A DNA stretch of 64,000 nucleotides. It comes from Nostoc sp. UHCC 0870 (GTDB lineage Bacteria > Cyanobacteriota > Cyanobacteriia > Cyanobacteriales > Nostocaceae). The DNA lies in assembly GCF_022063185.1 (NCBI RefSeq), contig NZ_CP091913.1:6357061-6421060 (forward strand). The letters run 5' to 3'. The notes under the pieces were generated by a model. The model did no database searches. It was not told where the DNA came from and saw only the letters and a program-made list of their open reading frames with translations. How positions within the stretch are numbered: the stretch's first letter is position 1; every line of letters starts with the position of its first letter. A program made the position numbers and the translations under genes. Shown one piece after another: positions 17,935 to 28,279 of this stretch.

Positions 17935-18806
17935 TTAGGATTTACGTGGAGATACGAAAGCGAGCATATTTCTGGAGAACACAAAATCACTAAAACGCTG
18001 GATTCTGGTGAATAAGCTGGGTTTTGCTAGTGTTTGTGGTTTTGGTGGTGCGGCGATTTTTAAAATTAACTCCAGTAACCACGGTGCTAAACGTTGACAC
18101 CACACAGCTAGATGACTTTGCCATCCTACTAGAATTTCTGGGGCATCTTTTTCTAATCCTATGACTAGTGCTTTGGCTACTTGCTGCGGAGTCATGGGGA
18201 TCACCCAGCGAAATAGTTGCAAGTCGCGCACCATGTCTGTGTCGGTGAGGGTGGGTAATAAGGCTTTTACTTGGATGTTGTACTCTGCTAGTTCTTGGCG
18301 CAAAGCTTGGGTAAAGCCTAAAATGGCAAACTTTGTAGCTGAATACGTCGCCATTGTCGGTGCAGCGACTTTCCCCATTAAGCTGGAAACATTGATAATT
18401 GTCCCCTGTCTTTGGCTAACCATGCGTTTGGCTATGAGACTGGTGAGGGTATACATACCCAATAGATTTACAGAGAGTTCTTCTTGTACTTGGGGAGTTT
18501 GGAACGCAAAAAGGAGTTTTGGTAAGCTACCCCTGCACAGTTAACTAGTAGGTGAATAGGGCCGTCATTGCGCCAAATCTGTGCAATAGCGATATTTACC
18601 TCTGTTGCTTGTGTTAAATCAATAGCCAAGATTGTAGCTTGAACGCCCATCGCCTCGATTTCTTGGGCTAATTCGCTTAACTTGTGGCGATCGCGTGCTA
18701 CTAAAATCAATCGTTGTATTCCTTGTTCTGCTAATTCTATAGCGATCGCTCGCCCAATCCCACGGGAAGCCCCTGTAATTAGAGCAACTTTGCCTTGAAT
18801 ATTCAT
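17935..18806 (-). pseudogene. short-chain dehydrogenase/reductase, frameshifted
   Basis: Two frames together make one Rossmann-fold oxidoreductase. The first (18806-18468) has the cofactor motif TGASRGIGRAIA and NCAG. The second (from about 18510 to 17935) has the catalytic serine in NVSSLMGK and the YSATK motif. The frames meet near 18500-18520 beside TCCTTTTTGCG. One additional base there, for example in the T5 run, would join NCAGVAYQNSF to QTPQVQEELSVNLLGMYTL in frame. Expected length is about 290 residues with a C-terminal extension. The gene is either inactivated by a one-base deletion or carries a sequencing error. The substrate is unknown. Confidence 0.75.
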
Positions 18807-18845
18807 GGATTTTTACCTCCAAATTCTGATTCTTACCCCAGTTCG

Positions 18846-19352
18846 TCATCAATCAATCAGCACAAACCTCAACACCAGGGAAGACGAATAATTAGTTGAA
18901 TTTCCAGTCAGAACAGCCATTAGCCTGTAGCAACAACATATTTTTGGATTAATCTGCATTGTTCATGGCTTGCAGATTGCAGATTGCAGATTGCAAATCA
19001 ATTGTTCCCGCAATTGGCTGAATAGATATAGCTCATAGGTTTTACCTCTCTTGAATCAGAGCGTTCATCAGCATCGTTGTCACTACACACGTTAGCAATT
19101 AAATCAATGACTTGCAATCTTTTTTAATAAGTATTTCTTAATACTTGTTTACAACTCTATATATAAACTACTGAATATGCAATAAGTTTTTATGAATACT
19201 AGGCAATAAATATTGTGATCCCCTGACAATTGATTTTTTAATTATAAAAAACAAAAAATTGTCATATAGAAAACATAGAAAAGATATCAAAAAGACACAT
19301 TTTTCAGGAACACTATTCCTCAAATTGTCGTCAGCAATTGTACTGAATATAG
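18846..19352. other. intergenic region, repeat-bearing, no gene seen
   Basis: About 500 bases. It contains a GCAGATT tandem repeat (18970-18996, about 3.5 units) and an AAGTATT-TCTT-AATACTT hairpin near 19130-19148. The rest is AT-rich without a credible frame. Confidence 0.5.
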
Positions 19353-19358
19353 TAATTA

Positions 19359-20350
19359 ACCTGAGTTCGGGTTAAAGATAAGGAGGTAAAAGCCACTCCA
19401 GTTGAAGGCTAGGTTTCTTAGGTTGATGACAATAAGCGATTAATCCGCAAAGAACGTTAACGCAAAAATTAACAGGGCTGACGCCGGGGTACCGGCTACC
19501 GCTTCGCTATCGATGTCTGGAATGCTCAATTTGAGAAATATTTTTGAGTTGGTCATTAATCGTCTCAATAATTGAGCGTTTACGGGACAAAAGCTTGTCA
19601 TGAAGACGCATTAGCTTATTCTTCATATTGCGACGGGGTTTGGCAAAAAATTCAATTCCGAAGTCTTGTAAAAGTTGAGAAGCAAGTTTTTGTGAAACAT
19701 AACCTCTATCGGCAAATATTTTGCCAAACAGACCACTCAGTAAATCGGGTACTGGTTGACGGTCATCGACATTACCAGGAGTCAGAGATACATTTAAGAG
19801 TTGACCAAACTCATTGACGACCAGATGCAGCTTAAAACCAAAAAACCAATCCACAGAAGTCTTGCCACGAGCGGCTAAACCTTCAAACACCTTATGCCTA
19901 GAAATCCGACGATTATGACATACCTTCAAGCAAGTTGAATCGATAAAACCGATACCTGTACATTGTCCAAAACAATGCTTCAGATAGACACACAAAGGTA
20001 TCAAGGTTGATGGCATCCATTCAATAAATCGTTGATAAGAAGGAAGACCTGGAAATGCAGAACTCCACTGTTGTTTCACTTGATTTAAATAAAAATGCTT
20101 GAAATTCCGGTAGTGATTTTGATGAAAAGCGATGATAATTGTCATGATTTCACTTAAACATAAGCTTTTAGCACGAAAACGTTTTATTCCTCCATGATTT
20201 AACAATTTTTTGTGCCATTGCGCTTCAAACGCTTTACAGAAATCATCTACATGACAGAACAAAGCATCTAAACTAAACATAGGACAGGCTGCTGGATTTG
20301 TTGTTATTTTCAGCTTACTACCTGTCCTTTTCCTTATCCCGAACTCAGGT
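19359..20350 (-). mobile_element. IS982-family insertion sequence (992 bp)
   Basis: The terminal inverted repeats read ACCTGAGTTCGGG inward from both ends (19359 rightward, 20350 leftward). The flanking direct repeat TAATTA occurs at 19353-19358 and 20351-20356. Because TAATTA is itself palindromic the exact border could shift by a base or two. It contains a 30-bp foreign repeat near 19484-19513. Confidence 0.88.
19372..20280 (-). pseudogene. IS982 transposase broken by a 30-bp repeat
   Basis: The frame encodes 257 residues (MFSLDALFCHVDDFCKAF...; IGFIDSTCLKV, FADRGYVSQ and a late E carry the DDE core) and then meets a TAG. Ten codons later the same frame resumes with SPVNFCVNVLCGLIAYCHQP to a TAA at 19372-19374, which is the normal IS982 C-terminus. 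The intervening 30 bases (GGCTACCGCTTCGC on the plus strand) are a GC-rich dispersed repeat. Without them the protein would be about 292 residues. The catalytic residues lie before the stop, so partial activity cannot be ruled out. Confidence 0.85.
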
Positions 20351-20406
20351 TAATTAGTCATTAGTTAATCTCCCTCTTGTCTACCCTGTCACCTGTCACC
20401 TGTCAC

Positions 20407-22044
20407 CTATTTCCTATTCACCGCTTGATTCAATTGTTCTGTAGTTAATGACTGTAAAAGACTGAGATTCAGAGGAGATTGACTAATATATTGAGCATAG
20501 GAAGACTGTAAATAGACATTGGATTCAGTCCGATTGAGAAGATTAGCTTGTAAAAAAGCCACACTTAAAGCATTGAGATAGGAATAAGCAACAGTACGGT
20601 CAGGGCCTAACAAGCCGGTTGGTACAGGTAAAACATTACTGTCATTAGGAGATTCGCCTATAAATGTGAAATGAGTAGCATTTTCAATTAAAACTAGATA
20701 TTTATTAGGATTTGGCAACCAAGTAAAGGGGAGAATCTGTTCTGGTAAAGGAGGTGCAAAAATATCTTGACTACCTGTCATCAGCATGACAGGAACTTGT
20801 ATTTGATTCATACCACTTTCACCGAAAATAGCACTATTAATAGGATTAATAGCGATGATGGTCTTGATGCGATTATCTTTAAGCTCATAGTTTTCTGAGG
20901 ATAATTCAGTTGCTTGACATTGCAAAATCAACGATAAATTCAAATTTGAATTATCAGGTAGACAAATTTGCTTAAGTTGGTCAAAGTTAATCTCAGCCCC
21001 TCCTAAGGCTAAAACAGTGTAACCTCCAAAAGATTGACCAATTGCTCCTATTTGCTCAAAATTAAGTTTTCCTCGAAGTTTGGGATCAGCTTGTTCCATC
21101 AGCTGGAGTTCATCTAACAAAAACTTGATATCTAGCGGTCTATCAATAAATTCCCTTGGTTCTGGTGGTTCTGCCAAACCTGTAAAGTATTGCTGAAAAC
21201 GTCTAGCGTTACTACCAGGATGTTCTAGAACGGCGACAGCAAAACCGTAAGATGCTAAATGTTGAGCTAAGTAAGCAAAGGTATAGCGGTCTGAAGCGAC
21301 ACCATGAGAAATTACAATGAGGGGAAAAGGTGGCTGATTGTCATTCTCTTGGCTGATTGTAGGTAAGTATAAATCTAGAGGGAGGAGGCGGTTTCGTGTT
21401 ACATCATTTAAATTAAACCTGGTTGCTTGCCAACGAAATTTTCCAGGCTCTCTTAAATCTGGTAACTGCGAAAAATCCGTTTGGGAAGTAAGAGACTGTG
21501 TTAGAGCTTCTTTTTGCAGAAAAGATACAACATTATCCCTAGTTTTGAGCAACTGTGATAAATTATCAACTATTTTTATACCCTCTGTAAAATTTAGCCG
21601 CACACTTTTGCTAGGAAACTTCCGCAACACATTCACAAGTGATAAGCCTTCAGGAGAAGCAGCCGACAAAATTAAAGCAGCACGCAAAGCATAAAAGCCA
21701 TTTCTGCGAGAATCAGTTAACAGCAATTCTCCTAGCCTTTGCAAAAGCTCTTCGCCAACTGGTGAGTAAGTAACTTGAGATACAAGAGTTGGAGTGACAT
21801 TAAAACGTATCTGAAGTAGTTCCCGCAGTTGAGCTAATTGTTCAGGTGTGGCACGCTGGGCATAAAATTGGAAATCATTGTCTATTCTGCCTTCCTTAGC
21901 GAAAGTTTCTAAAGAATCGACAGGTAAGGACAATTCCCCAAAGGGAGGATAAAAAAAACTGATGCGTTCAGCAGCGAATCCAGGAGTTGCGGTTAAAAAT
22001 GTAGATAATAGCCCTAAACTCAGGTATTTCAGAATTTTTTTCAT
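20407..22044 (-). CDS. secreted alpha/beta hydrolase with DUF1400 domain
   Basis: A 545-residue protein with an N-terminal signal peptide (LSLGLLSTFLTATPGFAA). Residues about 25-150 match the cyanobacterial DUF1400 region (ERISFFYPPFGELSLPVDSLE). The rest is an alpha/beta hydrolase: VISHGVASDRY oxyanion region, nucleophile serine in GQSFGGYT, and a late His in ENATHFTF. It likely acts as an esterase or lipase in the periplasm or at the cell surface. The substrate is unknown. The gene starts next to a perfect palindromic repeat at 22068-22117. Confidence 0.8.
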   Translation of the reverse strand: MKKILKYLSLGLLSTFLTATPGFAAERISFFYPPFGELSLPVDSLETFAKEGRIDNDFQFYAQRATPEQLAQLRELLQIRFNVTPTLVSQVTYSPVGEELLQRLGELLLTDSRRNGFYALRAALILSAASPEGLSLVNVLRKFPSKSVRLNFTEGIKIVDNLSQLLKTRDNVVSFLQKEALTQSLTSQTDFSQLPDLREPGKFRWQATRFNLNDVTRNRLLPLDLYLPTISQENDNQPPFPLIVISHGVASDRYTFAYLAQHLASYGFAVAVLEHPGSNARRFQQYFTGLAEPPEPREFIDRPLDIKFLLDELQLMEQADPKLRGKLNFEQIGAIGQSFGGYTVLALGGAEINFDQLKQICLPDNSNLNLSLILQCQATELSSENYELKDNRIKTIIAINPINSAIFGESGMNQIQVPVMLMTGSQDIFAPPLPEQILPFTWLPNPNKYLVLIENATHFTFIGESPNDSNVLPVPTGLLGPDRTVAYSYLNALSVAFLQANLLNRTESNVYLQSSYAQYISQSPLNLSLLQSLTTEQLNQAVNRK

Positions 22045-22542
22045 GAGAAAAATGGATATGCAAGTTTGTAGTAAGGACTTTAGTCCTAATTTTTCTAAGG
22101 ACTAAAGTCCTTACTACGAACCGTCAAAACTCACACATTACAAAGTAGGCTATGAGCATCATAAAGCAAGTGCTTACATTTAGAATCTACTATTTGTAGC
22201 ATAAATCAAACATCGTCATCAGAGAATTCACTCATGTCTTGGGATGTACTGAACTAGCGGGTTTTAAACTAAATCCGCAGTGCGATAATAGATATAGATA
22301 GCAAAGTCCAGAATATGTCTTTTCATACTTGCGCCAGTTGTGCTGTTGTCCTAAATCAACAGCAAGAGCAAAATATTTCTCATCAATATCAATCTCAAGA
22401 TGAACCAATTCACCAAACTCAAAATATGGTCAAATAGAAATCACTCAAAAACAAGCTGAGGCTTTAGGAAAGTTTTTTCATGTTGATGTAAGTTTGTTTC
22501 TTTTAGATTAAGCGATCGCGTTTAGCTTTAAACCTATTAATT
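22045..22542. other. intergenic region with decayed gene fragments
   Basis: It holds a 50-bp palindromic repeat (22068-22117) and two open fragments. On the minus strand, 22432-22232 reads as a plausible protein interior (FGELVHLEIDIDEKYFALAV) with no start codon. On the plus strand near 22433-22512, the frame EITQKQAEALGKFFHVDVSL looks like the end of a HigA-type antitoxin. Both are probably remnants. Confidence 0.35.
22068..22117 (+). repeat. palindromic REP-like element, perfect 20-bp arms
   Basis: GTAGTAAGGACTTTAGTCCT (22068-22087) is repeated in inverted form at 22098-22117 with a 10-base loop. Each arm is itself partly palindromic. A related, less perfect copy is at 48512-48573. Confidence 0.88.
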
Positions 22543-25422
22543 TTATTTTTTAATCGCTGGATAATGTTGCAAAACTTGCTGCAAATATTGTCCAGTATAA
22601 GACCGAGAATTTCTAGCAACTTCCTCCGGTGTTCCCACAGCGATAATTTCTCCACCTTTATCGCCACCTTCCGGCCCCAAATCTATCACCCAATCCGCAC
22701 AACGAATTACATCTAAATTGTGTTCAATTAATAAAACTGAATTACCTTTATCTACCAATCTTTGCAAGACATCTAATAACTTATGCACATCATAAAAAGA
22801 TAAACCTGTTGTGGGTTCATCGATTAAATAAAGTGTCTTACCCGTGGCGCGACGAGATAATTCTGTAGCTAGTTTTACTCTTTGCGCTTCGCCACCAGAT
22901 AAGGTAGTGGCTGGTTGTCCTAACTGCACATAACCTAACCCGACATCGAATAATGTTTGTAAACGAGTGACAGCTTTAGGGATATTTTGAAAAAAGTCTA
23001 AACTCTCCTCAACTGTCATATTGAGAACGTCAGCAATAGACTTATTTTTATATTTTACCTGCAAAGTGTCGCGGTTATATCTTGCACCTTTACACACTTC
23101 ACACTGTACATAAACATCAGGGAGGAAATTCATTTCAATGATATTTACACCCTGTCCGCTACACGCTTCACACCGTCCACCTTTAACGTTGAAAGAAAAT
23201 TGTCCGGGTTTATAACCCCTGGTTTTAGCTTCTACAGTTTGGGAAAATACATCCCGAATTACATCAAACACCCCTGTATAAGTCGCAGGGTTAGAACGGG
23301 GTGTCCTTCCAATGGGAGACTGATCAATTACGATTGCTTTATCAACACTATTTAATCCCTGAATTTTCTCAACATCTTTAGGTAGAGGAACTTTTTTAGT
23401 TAAATGATGTTGCAATGATGGATAAACTAATTCGTTAATTAAAGTTGATTTTCCAGAACCAGAAACACCAGTAACCACAACAAGTTTACCTAAAGGAATA
23501 TCAACATCGATATTTTTTAAGTTGTTGCGATGGGCATTTTTAATGATTAAAGTGCGTCCATTTCCTTGGCGGCGTTCTGCTGGGGTATTAATTACTTTGC
23601 GTCCTGATAAATATGCACCTGTTAATGATTGTTCGGCTGTGAGTAATGCTTGAAAATCACCTTGGGCGATAATATTACCACCATGAACACCTGCACCGGG
23701 TCCAATATCAACTATGTAGTCGGCGGCGCGGATGGTTTCTTCATCGTGTTCTACAACAATTAAGGTATTACCTAAATCACGTAATTTGGTTAAAGTTTTA
23801 AGCAGTCTATTGTTATCTCTTTGATGTAAACCAATACTTGGTTCGTCTAAAACGTAGAGAACTCCTGTTAAACCAGAACCAATTTGTGTGGCTAGGCGAA
23901 TACGTTGTGATTCACCACCAGAAAGGGTCATGGCGGCTCTATCTAAGCTGAGGTAATCTAAGCCGACATCTAATAAAAATTGCAATCTAGCTCTGATTTC
24001 TCTTAGCACTAAATCAGCAATTTTAATTTGCCGATCGCTCAATTTTAAATGATCAATTCTCTCCCGACAATCCCGAATTGAAACACTTGTTAAATCTAAG
24101 ATGTTATATTGACCTAACCTAACTCCTAAAGCTTCCGGTTTTAATCTTTTACCGCCGCATACTTCACATGGTTGATCAACTACATACTGCTCTAATTTTT
24201 GCTTAATTAACTCAGAACCGCCTTCATATTGTCGCTGTAAAATTGGGATAGCACCTTTATATTGTGATGTCTTTTGGTTATCTGTTGTTTTTTCACCATA
24301 CAGAATAACCTGCTGTTGTTCTGGTGTTAATTTGTGCCAATTTGTTTGTAATTCAAAACCATGATTGCTACCCACACTATAAAGTAATTCTAAATAATAA
24401 GAATTGTCTTTATCAGACCAAGGCGCGATCGCAGCATATACTGGTGCTTCAGGGTCGGGTACTACCAACTCTGGCGAAAATCTCCTTAAAGTCCCCAGAC
24501 CGTGACAGTGAGGACAAGCACCATAGGGTGAATTAAACGAGAATAAGCGCGGTGATAATTCATCCATCACCGCGCCATGTTCAGGACAAGCAAAGTTTTC
24601 CGAGAAGACTAACTCTTGTTCTTCCTCTGGGGAGTTCTCCGTAGTAGGACTAAGCAAAATTTTGGCAATACCGCCTGATTGTTTCAGACACGTAGATAAA
24701 GAATCAAATAAACGTTCCTGAATCTCAGGCTTTTTCACCAAGCGGTCAATAACTACTTCAATATTATGGGTATAATTTTTATCTAATTCAATTGAGTCTG
24801 ACAGTTCCCGGACTTCGCCATTGATGCGGACACGGACAAATCCTTGGGAAGCCAAACTAGATAATAACTTGCGATGAGTCCCCTTTTTACCCCGCACCAC
24901 AGGCGCGAGAATTTGGAACTTAGTCCGGTCTGGTAGTTCCATAATGCGATCGCACATTTCGTCTATAGTTTGAGGTGCAATAGAGCGATCGCATATGGGA
25001 CAATGGGGTTCACCAGCCCGACCAAACAACAGCCGCAAATAATCGTAAATTTCCGTCACCGTCCCCACCGTGGAACGGGGGTTATGAGACGTAGATTTCT
25101 GGTCAATGGAAATCGCCGGACTTAAACCTTCGATTGCTTCTACATCTGGCTTATCTAGTTGTCCCAAAAACTGGCGAGCGTAAGCACTGAGAGATTCTAC
25201 ATAACGCCGTTGACCTTCAGCGAAAATAGTATCAAACGCCAAAGACGACTTACCCGAACCTGATACACCAGTGAACACTATCAGGCGATCGCGCGGCAAC
25301 TCCAAGTCAATATTCTTCAGATTATGCTGTCTTGCGCCGCGAATGCGAATTGTATTCTGGGGGTTAGAGTTGGGATAGGGGAGGTGTCCATTCAGGGATG
25401 CGGCTAGCTTGTGATCTGACAT
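22543..25422 (-). CDS. uvrA: excinuclease ABC subunit A
   Basis: A 959-residue damage-sensing ATPase of nucleotide excision repair, acting with UvrB and UvrC in the cytoplasm. Two ABC ATPase modules are visible: Walker A GVSGSGKSSLAFDTIF near residue 50 and GVSGSGKSTLINELV near residue 640, with LSGGESQRIRLATQ and LSGGEAQRVKLATE signature motifs. Zinc-binding cysteine pairs (CPICD, CEVCGG, CEACSG, CEVCKG) are all present. Length is typical. The gene stands alone, with a long upstream gap before the divergent phosphoketolase. Confidence 0.97.
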   Translation of the reverse strand: MSDHKLAASLNGHLPYPNSNPQNTIRIRGARQHNLKNIDLELPRDRLIVFTGVSGSGKSSLAFDTIFAEGQRRYVESLSAYARQFLGQLDKPDVEAIEGLSPAISIDQKSTSHNPRSTVGTVTEIYDYLRLLFGRAGEPHCPICDRSIAPQTIDEMCDRIMELPDRTKFQILAPVVRGKKGTHRKLLSSLASQGFVRVRINGEVRELSDSIELDKNYTHNIEVVIDRLVKKPEIQERLFDSLSTCLKQSGGIAKILLSPTTENSPEEEQELVFSENFACPEHGAVMDELSPRLFSFNSPYGACPHCHGLGTLRRFSPELVVPDPEAPVYAAIAPWSDKDNSYYLELLYSVGSNHGFELQTNWHKLTPEQQQVILYGEKTTDNQKTSQYKGAIPILQRQYEGGSELIKQKLEQYVVDQPCEVCGGKRLKPEALGVRLGQYNILDLTSVSIRDCRERIDHLKLSDRQIKIADLVLREIRARLQFLLDVGLDYLSLDRAAMTLSGGESQRIRLATQIGSGLTGVLYVLDEPSIGLHQRDNNRLLKTLTKLRDLGNTLIVVEHDEETIRAADYIVDIGPGAGVHGGNIIAQGDFQALLTAEQSLTGAYLSGRKVINTPAERRQGNGRTLIIKNAHRNNLKNIDVDIPLGKLVVVTGVSGSGKSTLINELVYPSLQHHLTKKVPLPKDVEKIQGLNSVDKAIVIDQSPIGRTPRSNPATYTGVFDVIRDVFSQTVEAKTRGYKPGQFSFNVKGGRCEACSGQGVNIIEMNFLPDVYVQCEVCKGARYNRDTLQVKYKNKSIADVLNMTVEESLDFFQNIPKAVTRLQTLFDVGLGYVQLGQPATTLSGGEAQRVKLATELSRRATGKTLYLIDEPTTGLSFYDVHKLLDVLQRLVDKGNSVLLIEHNLDVIRCADWVIDLGPEGGDKGGEIIAVGTPEEVARNSRSYTGQYLQQVLQHYPAIKK

Positions 25423-25897
25423 ATTGACGGGCCAATAATGAGAGGCAGCGTGAAACAGTTCTTAATAATACTATCTTTACGAAGCTTTGTGATGACTATG
25501 CCTATAGTAGTACAATTATACTGTTATACCGCAAACGTTGAATGTTGAATGTGTAGTTATTGCAATACTTATAATTTGATTAATTTATATCAAAAGGAAT
25601 ATTTCTTTTAGGTAGTAGATTCAACACATTGGTGATTTTCTTAACAATACATAAAAATAATGTTAAAAATTACTCACTGAAATGTAAAGTCTGTTAACCT
25701 TACCTACAGGTCATGCCCACAATTTTTGGAGTTCTATTTTTTAGATTGATGTCAGTGTAGTCAGTGGCGAATAAACCTTAAATTTTCAGCATAAATTGGA
25801 AAAATTTGTCATGGGTAAGATGACCTTCAGACTGTAGATAACTACACTGGCATAGAGAAGAAATTCGGCACAACAACTATATGTAATGGAGAGTGAT
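25423..25897. promoter_or_regulatory. shared upstream region of uvrA and phosphoketolase
   Basis: About 475 AT-rich bases between divergent genes. It includes a small palindrome, TGTAG-ATAA-CTACA (25835-25848), about 50 bases before the phosphoketolase start. This could be an operator or part of a leader. I looked for a GTA-N8-TAC NtcA site and did not find a convincing one. Confidence 0.35.
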
Positions 25898-28279
25898 ATG
25901 ACCTTAGCAAGTCCTCCACAGACAAAGCCTTTAACCGATGCAGAATTGCATAAAATGAATGCCTACTGGCGCGCAGCTAACTATTTGTCAGTAGGGCAAA
26001 TATATTTACTTGACAATCCTCTACTCAAAGAAAAACTCACTTTAGAACACGTCAAACCTAGACTGTTGGGGCATTGGGGAACAACACCGGGGCTGAACTT
26101 TATCTATGTTCACCTCAATAGAATCATCAAAAAGTATGACCTAGACATGATCTACATTGCTGGGCCTGGTCATGGCGGGCCTGGACTGGTAGCTAATACT
26201 TACTTAGAAGGAACTTACAGTGAGTATTACCCCAATATCTCCCAAGATGCTGAGGGGATGCAAAAACTATTCAAACAATTCTCCTTTCCTGGTGGTATTC
26301 CCAGCCACGTAGCACCGGAAACTCCCGGTTCTATCCACGAAGGCGGAGAACTAGGTTATGCCCTTGTCCATGCCTTTGGTGCTGCCTTTGATAACCCTGA
26401 TTTAATTGTGGCTGCGGTTGTTGGTGATGGGGAAGCAGAAACCGGGGCATTAGCTACTAGCTGGCATTCCAACAAGTTCCTCAACCCTGCTACAGACGGG
26501 GCTGTGTTACCGATTCTGCACCTAAATGGGTATAAAATCGCTAACCCCACGGTATTGGCGCGGTTGAGTTACGAGGAATTGGAAAGCCTATTTGTAGGGT
26601 ATGGTTACAAACCTTACTTTGTGGAAGGTTCTGATCCTGCGGATGTGCATCAGCAGATGGCGGCGACTTTAGACACCATCACGGCAGAAATTCATAGCAT
26701 CCAAAGAGAAGCCCGTGTACATGGGTTTACCAAACGTCCCCAATGGCCGATGATTATCCTGAGAACCCCTAAAGGTTGGACAGGTCCAAAAGAAGTAGAC
26801 GGGAAAAAAACAGAAGATTCTTGGCGATCGCATCAAGTACCATTTGGTGATCTAGCCGGTCAACCGCATCACATCCAACTCCTAGAAGACTGGATGAAGA
26901 GTTACAAACCCGAAGAACTCTTCGATGCTAACGGTACACTGATCCCCGAACTGGCAGAACTCGCCCCCCACGGACATCGCCGCATGGGTGACAATCCCCA
27001 CGCTAACGGCGGGATATTGTTGCGGGACTTACAGATGCCCGACTTCCAAAACTATGCAGTTGATGTTCCCCAACCAGGTAGAGTCATTGCTGAAGCTACC
27101 AAAGTGACAGGTGAGTTGCTGCGGGATGTGATGAAACTCAACCAAGACAGTCGTAACTTCCGCGTCTTTGGCCCTGACGAAACAGCCTCAAATCGTCTCA
27201 ATGCTGTCTTAGAAGTCACAGACCGGACTTGGGTAGCCCAAACCCTCCCAGAAGACGACCATCTTTCTCCTAATGGTCGGGTAATGGAAATGCTCAGTGA
27301 AACCAACTGCCAAGGATGGTTAGAAGGCTATCTACTTACAGGTCGTCATGGTTTCTTCTCTTGCTACGAAGCATTTATCCACATTATTGACTCCATGTTC
27401 AACCAACACGCCAAATGGTTGAAAAGTACCCGCGAAATCCCTTGGCGCAGACCGATTGCATCCCTGAATTATCTACTGACATCCCACGTTTGGCGGCAAG
27501 ATCATAACGGATTCTCTCACCAAGACCCCGGTTTTATTGATCATGTAATGAACAAAAAAGCCGAGATTGTGCGCGTGTATTTACCACCCGATGCCAACAC
27601 CCTCTTGTCGGTGACAGACCATTGCTTAAGAAGCCGTCAATACGTCAACGTCATCGTGGCAGGGAAACAACCAGCACTGCAATATCTGGATATGGATGCA
27701 GCGATTAAACACTGCACCAAAGGGATCAGCATTTGGGAATGGGCAAGTAATGACCAAGGTGGCGAACCAGATGTAGTCATGGCTTGCGCTGGAGATGTCC
27801 CCACCTTAGAAACCTTAGCGGCTGTGGATATTTTGCGGCAAAACTTCCCAGACTTAAAAGTGCGGGTAATCAACGTTGTGGATTTGATGACCTTGCAACC
27901 CAACACAGAACATCCCCACGGTTTAAGTCCCAAGGACTTTGATACCCTATTCACCACCGACAAACCCATCATCTTTGCCTTTCATGGTTATCCTTGGTTA
28001 ATCCATCGCCTAACCTATCGCCAAACCAACCATAAAAACCTCCATGTGCGCGGTTACAAAGAAGAGGGAACTACAACCACCCCATTTGATATGGTTGTCC
28101 TGAACGATTTAGATCGCTTCCATTTAGTTATGGATGTAATCGATCGCGTCCCCAAACTAGGGTACAAAGCAGCTTATGTGAAGCAACATCTCCAAGACAA
28201 GTTGATCGAACACAAACACTACATTGAGAAACACGGCGAGGATATGCCAGATATTCGTGATTGGCAGTGGCCGTATTAA
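25898..28279 (+). CDS. xfp: xylulose-5-phosphate/fructose-6-phosphate phosphoketolase
   Basis: A 793-residue thiamine-diphosphate enzyme. It splits xylulose 5-phosphate or fructose 6-phosphate with phosphate into acetyl phosphate and an aldose phosphate. Family features include GHGGPG near residue 88, the ThDP-binding GDGEAETG segment near residue 180 and HVWRQDHNGFSHQDPGF in the middle. GGAGAG lies 5 bases before the ATG at 25898; an ATG four codons earlier would overlap that site. It heads a same-strand series (GAPDH, pyruvate kinase, transaldolase, acetate kinase), and acetate kinase can use its acetyl phosphate. Confidence 0.96.
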   Translation: MTLASPPQTKPLTDAELHKMNAYWRAANYLSVGQIYLLDNPLLKEKLTLEHVKPRLLGHWGTTPGLNFIYVHLNRIIKKYDLDMIYIAGPGHGGPGLVANTYLEGTYSEYYPNISQDAEGMQKLFKQFSFPGGIPSHVAPETPGSIHEGGELGYALVHAFGAAFDNPDLIVAAVVGDGEAETGALATSWHSNKFLNPATDGAVLPILHLNGYKIANPTVLARLSYEELESLFVGYGYKPYFVEGSDPADVHQQMAATLDTITAEIHSIQREARVHGFTKRPQWPMIILRTPKGWTGPKEVDGKKTEDSWRSHQVPFGDLAGQPHHIQLLEDWMKSYKPEELFDANGTLIPELAELAPHGHRRMGDNPHANGGILLRDLQMPDFQNYAVDVPQPGRVIAEATKVTGELLRDVMKLNQDSRNFRVFGPDETASNRLNAVLEVTDRTWVAQTLPEDDHLSPNGRVMEMLSETNCQGWLEGYLLTGRHGFFSCYEAFIHIIDSMFNQHAKWLKSTREIPWRRPIASLNYLLTSHVWRQDHNGFSHQDPGFIDHVMNKKAEIVRVYLPPDANTLLSVTDHCLRSRQYVNVIVAGKQPALQYLDMDAAIKHCTKGISIWEWASNDQGGEPDVVMACAGDVPTLETLAAVDILRQNFPDLKVRVINVVDLMTLQPNTEHPHGLSPKDFDTLFTTDKPIIFAFHGYPWLIHRLTYRQTNHKNLHVRGYKEEGTTTTPFDMVVLNDLDRFHLVMDVIDRVPKLGYKAAYVKQHLQDKLIEHKHYIEKHGEDMPDIRDWQWPY

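Noticed and set aside
25490..25560. NtcA binding site upstream of phosphoketolase
   Set aside because: GTA and TAC occur, but the spacing is 6 or 9 bases rather than 8.
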